A stretch of 64,000 nt of DNA from contig CP136063.1 in NCBI GenBank assembly GCA_032622095.1, positions 182,261,956 through 182,325,955 on the forward strand, written 5' to 3'. Both the position numbers and the translations under genes were made by a program. Shown in pieces: positions 55,979-64,000 of the stretch; within the stretch, counting starts at the first letter, position 1; each line of letters starts with the position of its first letter. This DNA is from Siphonodentalium dalli. Taxonomy: Eukaryota > Mollusca > Scaphopoda > Gadilida > Siphonodentaliidae. The notes under the pieces are model-generated. The model did not search any database, had not been told where the DNA came from, and saw nothing but the letters and a program-made list of their open reading frames with translations.

Positions 55979-56714
55979 TTATTTATTATTTTAATTAAAT
56001 GTTATTGACATGTGAAACATCTTAGTGTTTTAAAAACACAGGGGGTATCCTTAGTCACATTGGGACAGTCACACCTCTAGTTATTACCTGTTCCATTTTT
56101 GCTTTGCGTCTCTTACTATCATAAAATTTCCCCTGGGAAATTGTCATATTTATAATGAAATCGGCTAAATAAAATTGCCTCTGTTATTTTTTCAATGTTA
56201 TAAGGTTCACCATCATAACATAAACGATCGGCTGATCAAGATCGGCAGATGTTTAACTCATACCTTCAACCATACCGACTCAAAATCAGCAATCTAGAAC
56301 TTAATATACACATGTACACATAATGTGGAGATGATTGGAAAGATATAATGGGGTGGGGGGGTCTAACATTTAACATTTGGATTTGTATAACTATGAGCTA
56401 ATCAGATAAAGTATTGCTTTGGATAGCATGTGTTCATGGTTACAGGTAGGGTTATTAATTTCAAAGGAAGAATATGCCATGATTAACATGGACGTTATTA
56501 TGAGAGTGATCGGGTGAAAATTAGTTATCACATTGTGTGGATGTGGTTGTATTTTTAAGCAAATGAACCAACTGACCCTCACTATACAGGTCAGGGTGTG
56601 TAATCATAAATTGTGCCATGAAGTATAAACACAATCAATGACAAATATTTGAGTTATCAAACAAGATAGCCAGGGGTTAATCTTTCCCAAACTAATGAAC
56701 TTATGAACACAAAA
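55979..56714. other. Intron or upstream sequence, no recognised feature
   Basis: No DDX56 exon is found here. It holds a G run at about 56351-56360 and otherwise unclassified AT-rich sequence. Confidence 0.5.
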
Positions 56715-57342
56715 TCTCATATATATTTTGAAGACCTCTGTATGTCTGTCTATCTGTCTGTATGTCTGTCATTTATACAAATCTACGATTCTCGACCGAT
56801 CGGGACGAAACTTTGTACGTGTGTGTAGTTTGACCAGGCGGTCGACGTTGTCGTATTGGCGAGCCCGTGCGGCGCCCTCTTCGCGCATGCGCAGACGAGA
56901 TCTCGGAAACGGGTGGAGCTATCGACTTTAAATTTGCTATGTGAATGTATCTTGCCCCGGATACGAATTTTATCGGGTCGACGAGCCTGTGCGACGCCAG
57001 CTTCGCGCATGCGCAGACGATATCTCGGAAACGGGTGGAGCTATCGACTTGAAATTTGGTATGTGAATGTATCTTGCCCCGGATACGAATTTTATCGGGT
57101 CGCCGAGCCCGTGCGACGCCAGCTTCGCGCATGCGCAGACGAGATCTCGGAAACGGGTGGAGCTATCGACTTGAAATTTGGTATGTGAATGTATCTTGCC
57201 CCGGATACGAATTTTATCGGGTCGCCGAGCCCGTGCGACGCCAGCTTCGCGCATGCGCAGACCAGATCTTGGAAACGGGTAGAGCTATCGATTTGAAATT
57301 TGGTTTTTGAATAGCCCGGACAACGTCGGGCTCATCGGCTAG
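56715..57342 (+). mobile_element. Helitron-like element H1 with 122-bp core repeats
   Basis: Begins TCTCATATATATTTTGAAGA after an A and ends with a 6-bp stem (AGCCCG gacaacgt CGGGCT), tcatcgg and CTAG followed by T, as Helitrons do (5' TC, 3' hairpin plus CTRR, insertion between A and T). After (tctg)n and 'ctcgaccgatcgggacgaaa' come four core units spaced exactly 122 bp (gcagac at 56891, 57013, 57135, 57257), each with 'ctcggaaacgggtggagcta'. Open frames on both strands across the core are by-products. The second copy is at 62881-63434. Confidence 0.8.
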
Positions 57343-59902
57343 TCTATTATATATTTTGGAAGATCTGTTTGTTTGTTTGTTTGTGTGTGTGTGTGTAATC
57401 GATGAACTCGAAAACGGCCGACCCGATTTCGATGAAATTTGGTATGTGGGGGTATTTTCGGGTCAGGAGTAACATAGGCCTATTGATTTTCAGATCCGAG
57501 GTCAACTTTTCACGTGCCGAGCTCAAATCTGTTTTTACGCTGTGTTACGGGACTTTCATTTAAGTTCGGTGCTTACAAATCGATTCGAAACAGCGCGAAT
57601 AATTAAATGCCAGTCATAATAATGACACTGTGAGAATCTTTCGTGTTTCCTCTTTCCAACGATATATAATGCGTATGTATCCGTTTTAGTTATCTGCCTC
57701 AATTATCAAGAAGAAGTGGTACTATCTTCCATCAGGATAAAAACAATGCGTAACTTCTATGACGTCGTTAGAGTTCATAACGTTAGATCACGTTAACGCT
57801 TAACCCTTTGAACCCTGGCGCCCCACAGTGATCGACACCCTGACCCGGGGCTCCCAGTGGTATGTCCGCTTAAATTAGATAGTTTCTAGTAGCATGGTGT
57901 TGATTATGTTCAAATTGCGACACCGGTCTGAAACTTTACAGGTTTGTCCCCCATGGATCAGCGATCATTATAAGATCGCGAGACTTTGCCTCGCGGCAAC
58001 TCCTTGGTAACGGTTGCTAGGCAACTACCCGGAATTGACTGGAAAATGTAAATATATAGCTTATAGCGTCGTAATTCAACCTCAGTGATTGCGTTTTTTT
58101 TATGCAGGTACTACCCTAACGTGAAATTTGAGATATACCCGACCAGAATAGTGAACCAAATATCCCATTTAAGGGTAGCAACGGTTGCTAAGCAAATACC
58201 ACAACTGATCGAATGACATAATTGCACTAACCATTCAGTGGTATGTTTTGCCTTAATGTAGACAGTGTCTAGTCGCATGGTGTTGGTTATGTTGAAAGGG
58301 GACACCTACCTGAAACTGTGCAGGCATGATATATGCATGCACGGACCACTGATCATTGTAAGATCGGGAGACTTTGCCACCCGATCTCGCCTTAGAAACG
58401 GTTACTAGGCAACTACCCGAAATTTGCAGGATAAACGAATTCTAGCTTATGACGTTGTAATTATACATCAGCGAATTGCGTTTCGATGCAACCAATATCC
58501 TAATGTGAAATTAAGATATACCTGACCATGCGCGAGTAAGTCAATTTGATATGCAATAGACTTTTTGCTGCATGTGGCACAACAGAGACTGATATTACAG
58601 AGACCAGAAACAACGTAATTTCCCGTAACATATCGTGGCCCCATTGTTCAAGTAAGCTGTCTAGATTGTGTCTACTATACTAACATGTGAAACATGCAAC
58701 AAAATGTCATATATAGCGCCACATTTAACTTAAACGCATTTAAAAAAATGAATTATAGTCTGCGCCCATGCGCATATTTTCCTAGCCATTTCTAGCGGGC
58801 AGCCAATCCATATAGACACCTTTGCCAGCGCTGACTTCAATAGGCCAATTTAAATATATATATTAGTGGGTATGTCGTGTATAAGTACGTTATAAACCAT
58901 TTATTTGTCATTGCGCTAGTCTGCGCATGCGCGAATAAATCAACTTCATATGCGATAGACCCTTCCCCATATATGTAGCAGAACACTGGTTAATATACAC
59001 GAGGGTAATTTAAACTGAAATTGTGTGTCTAAATTACGTCTGTTCTGTACACACACGGGGAACACGAAATTATATGCCGTAAATATAGCGGCATAGTTCG
59101 CTTAAAATATCGTATGTTTTTGTAGATTATATGCTATGCGCATGCGCATATATTTCTACCCGATACTAGCGGTCAACCATTCCATACGCACCATGGGCGC
59201 CGCTGACATATGTGGGGGCAATTTAAATATAAATCAGTGGGTCAGACGCTCGTTATACTATATATAAATTTGCTACCGAATCATGTCGTCGCTGCACCGA
59301 AATATCGGTGTTACGGGATATAGTCACGGTTCGTTTGCACCTAAATATCGGTGTTACGGGTTCAAAGGGTTAACCGGCCGATGCATTTGACTGTTTCAGA
59401 TGTCTTGGCGATATTTCGGGCACCGATGGTAATTTATCTTTACGTTGAAACTTGATAATTAATGAGCGTGTGTATATGAGGCGCGTTTATATACTTGAGT
59501 CTTGGCGATATCTCGGGCACCGATGGTAATTTATCTTTACGTTGAAACTTGATAATTAATGAGCGTGTGTGTATGAGGCGCGTTTATATACTTGAGTGGA
59601 AATCAAATCGGGTTAAACTGGCGGATTTTTACGATGAAATTTGATGCATAGGGTATCTCGGTATCCGCTGGGCCGATTTCCACCATTTTTGGGGTGTTGG
59701 TGTTTGACCCCACCTGACCTTCAAAATGGTCAATTCAAGGTCAAATCGGGTAAAACCGGATGGATTTCAACGGGTACTTTTGTCGGGTACTTTTGTTCGG
59801 GCACTGTGTTTTGGACGGGTCAAATCGTGACCCCCACTTGACCTTGGCCTTCAAAATAGACAATTCAAGGTCAAACCCGGATGAAGTCGGGTCACCTTCT
59901 AG
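57343..59902 (+). mobile_element. Helitron-like element H2, interrupted
   Basis: Starts TCTATTATATATTTTGGAAG directly after H1's CTAG and ends with ACCCG gatgaagt CGGGT, caccttCTAG. It contains 'gaactcgaaaacggccgacc' near its 5' end. A 98-bp tandem duplication ('cttggcgatatttcgggcac') occupies about 59400-59597. The piggyBac-like element 57804-59369 is inserted in it. Confidence 0.7.
57804..59369. mobile_element. piggyBac-like non-autonomous element, 1566 bp
   Basis: TTAA at 57800-57803 and 59370-59373 flank perfect 12-bp inverted ends CCCTTTGAACCC / GGGTTCAAAGGG. TTAA target sites with CCC ends are characteristic of piggyBac (family knowledge). The interior has three diverged units of 380-450 bp ('agcaacggttgctaagcaa', 'aagatcg.gagactttgcc', 'cgcatgcgcata.tt.cta'). 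No transposase. 'aaatatcggtgttacggg' is repeated at the right end. Confidence 0.8.
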
Positions 59903-60668
59903 TCTATACTATATATTTTGAGACTTCGTATATGTGTGTGTGTGTGTGTGTGTGTGTACTTCATAGAATCCAAAACGCGTGTACAGATTGAGATCAAATT
60001 TCGTATGTAAATGTAATATACCACCGACACCGCCGTAGTCGTGTTTCCGAGAAGCTCTGAGCACCCTTTATCCACTCCCAAATCACCGCAAAGGCACGGC
60101 GGGGGTTAAGGCAATAACGCTCTTTATCTATACCTTATACGGAGGTTTTAACAATTAACGCTCTTTATTGCAATGGACGTGGCTAAACGATACCCCATGC
60201 GTCCGATGCGGATTCCAATGGACGTGGCTAAACGACTGACCCCATGCGTCCGAAATACGGATGCGGACGAAATGCAACTAAAAAGGCAGAATTGAAAAAC
60301 AAAGAATGCGTTATCTCGCAAACGGGTGGAGCTATCGACTTGAAATTTGCTATGTGAATGTATCTTGCCCGGATACAAATTTTATCGGGTGGCCGAGTCC
60401 GTGCGACGCCAGCTTCGCGCATGCGCAGACGAGATCTCGGAAACCGGTGGAGCTATCGACTTGAAATTTGGTATGTGAATGTATCTTGCCCCGGGTACGA
60501 ATTTTATCGGGTCGCCGAGCCCGTGCGACGCAAGCTTCACGCATGCGCAGATCAGATCTCGGAAACGGGTGGAGCTATCGACTTGAAATTTGGTTAAATT
60601 AAAAAAATGTCATGTTTCTGAAACAAAGCCATGAGACGAATGCCGCCAGTGGCGGGCTAACCTGCTAG
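59903..60668 (+). mobile_element. Helitron-like element H3
   Basis: Starts TCTATACTATATATTTTGAG, with (gt)n at 59934-59957, and ends in a GCCGCC agt GGCGGGC stem, taacctgCTAG and T. Core repeats of the 122-bp family occupy about 60310-60600 (about 2.5 units). Confidence 0.75.
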
Positions 60669-62259
60669 TCTATACTATATATTATGAGACTTCGTATATG
60701 TGTGTGTGTGTACTTCATAGAATCCAAAACGCGTGTAAAGATTGAGCTCAAACTTCCCATGTAAGTGTCAAATCCCACCGACACGATCGTGGTCGCGGTT
60801 TAGAGAAGCTCAGAGCACCCGTTCTCCAATCTCAAATCACCCAAAGGCACGGCGGGGGTTAATCAAGTGATTATTTAATGAGCGTTTGTTTTTGACGCAT
60901 CTCTATAAAGAGCGTCTGTTTGCCATTCAACGTTATTTGCATCTGCAGAGAGATATACGGAACATACATTAAATTTAAAAAACATTTGTTTCTGACCAAC
61001 CCTGCGAGCACGGATGGCGCGCTTTGTTTTTACAGTATATAGTTATATACCGAAATCATCCCAGATAATCACGAATATAGCATCAGATTTCTCCCCAGAT
61101 ATATCGTTATAAAGCTACTGGAATCTGCCAATCTACGGGAAATTCTAGGGAATGCCGATTGAGCTCATGCAAACTTGCTACCCACGGGAAGTGTCATATA
61201 TATGAGTGTGTCCTTTATAGACTCGAACCGATTGAGCTCAAACTTGCTAAATAAGAAAATAGCCCCCAAGCCGTAAATATCAACAACAACGATATTGCTA
61301 CCTACGGGGAGCAACGTTATTAGCATCTGCAGAATTATGCCGAGAGAAAGTGCTTTCCTATTTTTAGAACGCAACACATGTTTACGTCGCGTTGGTGATT
61401 GAGGTTCACAACGGGGTTAATTGACTGTCCGCTCTTTGCGACGATGAGGTTCACGGCGGGGACTATTGACCAACACTCACAATTTCGTCTTTTGCATCAG
61501 GTACCAACACCTCGACCGATCGGGACGAAACTTGGTACGTGAGTGTAGTTTGACCAGGTGGTCGTCGCTGTCGTATTGGCGAGCCCGTGCGACGCTCGTG
61601 CAGCGCATGCGCAGACGAGATATCGGAAACGGGTGGAGCTATCGACTTGAAATTTGGTATGTGAATGTATCTTGCGGCGGGTACAAATTTTATCGGGTCG
61701 CCGAGCCCGTGCGACGCCAGCTTCGCGCATGCGCAGACCAGATCTCGGAAACGGGTGGAGCTACCGGGTACAAATTTTTCTTATTGAAACGCGTGCGACG
61801 AGATATCGGAAACGGGTGGAGCTATCGGCTTGAAATTTGGTATGTGAATGTATCTTGCGCCGGGTACAAATTTTATCGCGACGAGATATCGGAAACGGGT
61901 GGAGCTATCGACTTGAAATTTGGTATGTGAATGTATCTTGCGCCGGGTACAAATTTTATCGGGTCGCCGAGCCCGTGCGACGCCCGTGCAGCGCATGCGC
62001 AGACGAGATCTCGGAAACGGGTGGAGCTATCGACTTGAAATTTGCTATGTGAATGTATCTTGCGCCGGGTACAAATTTTATCGGGTCGCCGAGTCCGTGC
62101 GACGCCAGCTTCGCGCATGCGCAGACCAGATCTCGGAAACGGGTGGAGCTACCGGGTACAAATTTTTCTTATTGAAACGCGTGGAGCTAAAAATAAAAAA
62201 TATATATTTAAAAAATCTCATGTTTCGGACAAGCTGCCGGTGGCGGGCTAACCTGCTAG
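60669..62259 (+). mobile_element. Helitron-like element H4
   Basis: Starts TCTATACTATATATTATGAG right after H3's CTAG and ends ...ctgccggtggcgggctaacctgCTAG. Between 60719 and 61460 it has the family's 5' body (aatccaaaacgcgtg, aggcacggcgggggttaa, ttgagctcaaacttgct). Core repeats run from 61515 to 62180, partly rearranged, with 'ttttatcgcgacgagatatc' joints where units are shortened. Confidence 0.7.
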
Positions 62260-62880
62260 TACTATATATTTTGAGACTTCCGTATGTGTGTACTTTATAG
62301 AATCGAAAACGGCTGGCTCGACTGAGTTCAAACTTCATATCTAAGGGTAAAATCCCACCGACACGACCGTGGTCGCGGTTTAGAGAAGCTCAGAGCACCC
62401 GTTCTCCAATCTCAAATCACCGCAAAGGCACGGCGTGGGTTAATCAAGTGATTATTTAATGAGCGTTTGTTTTTGACGCATCTCTATAAAGAGCGTCAGT
62501 TTCCCATTCAACGTTATTAGCATGCATCTGCAGAGTTATACGGGAACATTGAGTGCTTGCCTATGCGGGCAGATTTATTGGAGCTCTTACAACATCATTG
62601 TTATAGTATGTATGACACTTAGGTCAGGCTTGGGGGGGGGGGGTAGTTATAGGCATAATGCTTCTCAGAAATCCCGGTTACAAACCAACACTCACAATCT
62701 CGTATTTACGCAAACGTTATCGCTCGAAATTTATTCCCTGCGAGCACGGATGGCGCGCTTTGTTTTTACAGTATATACCTTTGGTATATACCGAAATCAT
62801 CCCAGATAATCACGAATATAGCATCAGATTTCTCCCCAGATATACCGTTATAAAGCTACTGGAATCTGCCAATCTATCTA
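62260..62880 (+). mobile_element. Helitron-like element H5, 3'-truncated
   Basis: Begins TACTATATATTTTGAGACTT (the initial TCTA is missing) and shares its body with H4 and H7. It ends at ...ctggaatctgccaatctatcta where H6 begins, without its own hairpin and CTAG. A poly-G run lies at about 62632-62642. Confidence 0.65.
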
Positions 62881-63434
62881 TCTCATATATATTTTGAAGA
62901 CCTCTGTTTGTTTGTTTGTCTGTCTGTCTGTCTGTCTGTCATTTATACAAATCTACGATTCTCGACCGATCGGGACGAAACTTGGTACGTATGTGTAGTT
63001 TGACCAGGCGGTGAACGTTGTCGTATTGGCGAGCCCGTGCGGCGTCAGCTTCGCGCATGCGCAGACGAGATCTCGGAAACGGGTGGAGCTATCGACTTGA
63101 AATTTGCTATGTGAATGTATCTTGCCCCGGATACGAATTGTATCGGGTCGCCGAGCCCGTGCGACGCCAGCTTCGCGCATGCGCAGACGAGATCTCGGAA
63201 ACGGGTGGAGCTATCGACTTGAAATTTGGTATGTGAATGTATCTTGCCCCGGATACGAATTTTATCGGGTCGCCGAGCCCGCGCGACGCCAGCTTCGCGC
63301 ATGCGCAGACGAGATCTCGGAAACGGGTGGAGCTATCGACTTGAAATGCATGCGAAGACCAGATCTCGGAAACGGGTGGAGCTATCGAAATTTGGTTTTT
63401 GAATAGCCCGGACAACGTCGGGCTCACCGGCTAG
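62881..63434 (+). mobile_element. Helitron-like element H6 with 122-bp core repeats
   Basis: Second complete copy of the H1 type: starts TCTCATATATATTTTGAAGA after A62880, has (tctg)n and about three 122-bp core units, and ends AGCCCG gacaacgt CGGGCT caccggCTAG. The last core unit is shortened (aaatgcatgcgaagaccaga). Confidence 0.8.
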
Positions 63435-64000
63435 TACTATATATTTTGAGAACTCCGTATATGTGTACTTCATAGAATCCAAAACGCGTGTAAAGATTGA
63501 GCTCAAACTTCCTATGTAAGTGTCAAATCCCACCGACACGACCGTGGTCGCGGTTTAGAGAAGCTCAGATCACCCGTTCTCCAATCTCAAATCACCGCAA
63601 AGGCACGGCGGGGGTTAATCAAGTGATTATTTAATGAGCGTTTGTTTTTGACGCATCTCTATAAAGAGCGTCTGTTTCCCATTCAACGTTATTCGCATCT
63701 GCAGAGTTATACGGGAACGCAAACGTTATCGCTCGAAATTTATTCCCTGCAAGCACGGATGGCGCGCTTTGTTTTTACAGTATATACCTTTGGTATATAC
63801 CGAAATCATCCCAGATAATCACGAATATAGCATCAGATTTCTCCCCAGATATACCGTTATAAAGCTACTGGAATCTGCCAATCTACGGGAAATTCCAGGG
63901 AATGCCGATTGAGCTCAAACTTGCTACCTACGGGAAGTGTCATATATATGAGTGTGTCCTTTATAGACTCTAACCGATTGAGCTCAAACTTGCTAAATAA
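63435..64000 (+). mobile_element. Helitron-like element H7, cut by window end
   Basis: Starts TACTATATATTTTGAGAACT directly after H6's CTAG. Closely similar to H5 and to the 5' body of H4 up to ttgagctcaaacttgctaaataa at the window edge. Its 3' end is outside the window. Confidence 0.65.

Noticed and set aside
56773-57310. Arg/Cys-rich proteins on both strands (MREAGVARARRPDKIRIRG and similar), also at 60228-60597, 61466-62300 and 62953-63427
   Set aside because: Produced by the 122-bp Helitron core repeats; frames on both strands start and stop at repeat joints.

Overview
This is a eukaryotic, intron-rich, AT-rich window packed with transposable elements and tandem repeats. The dispersed repeats (units ending in runs of gacgg and in a shared tail ACTTTGTCTCAGGTGAGCTA, plus modules built on CATAACTC...GGCGGACGG and GTTATCATCCGGACAAC) resemble those I know from molluscs. 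I infer a mollusc or related lophotrochozoan; the sequence alone does not prove it. I recognise one real protein-coding gene. Most short open frames elsewhere are chance frames in repeats.

The gene is the C-terminal two thirds of a DEAD-box RNA helicase of the DDX56 (yeast Dbp9) type. It lies on the minus strand from 54597 down to its stop at 24221, followed by an AATAAA signal. I reconstructed twelve coding exons from codon-level homology, AG/GT splice sites and phase continuity at every junction. They carry helicase motifs III to VI and the family's basic C-terminal tail. The N-terminal exons should lie beyond 64000.

The introns are full of elements: hAT-like elements with 8-bp target duplications (24814-25535, 30702-31854, 31901-32605, 32966-33947), a Harbinger-like element with TTA duplication (25593-26488), palindromic TTAA-flanked elements, a decayed hAT transposase (41345-42062), and two large minisatellites. 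One minisatellite (28636-30452, 31-bp unit) is an amplification of the end of a coding exon together with its 5' splice site, giving about 58 copies of the donor inside the intron. The other (39127-40337, 40-bp unit) starts about 75 bp after another exon's donor.

Left of the gene (1-24150) are degenerate satellites (29-bp at 2252; about 42-bp at 4290-6320; about 378-bp at 11800-12870; 30-bp at 15342; alternating 145-bp units at 15880-17350), a decayed Cys/Glu-rich coding region (10325-11452), two more hAT-like elements (19093-20391 with a paralogous empty site; 20681-21191) and a LINE tail (22700-23130). Four long hairpins (4955-5059, 7622-7754, 23260-23418, 37421-37573) share an odd architecture: their arms are inverted repeats, but CGAG words at symmetric positions keep the same orientation in both arms.

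Right of the gene, 48577-50760 is a cluster of palindromes around TTACGCTTAAGCGTAA. From 56715 to the window end there are head-to-tail Helitron-like elements (5' TC, 3' hairpin plus CTAG) carrying 122-bp central repeats, one of which is interrupted by a piggyBac-like TTAA element (57804-59369).
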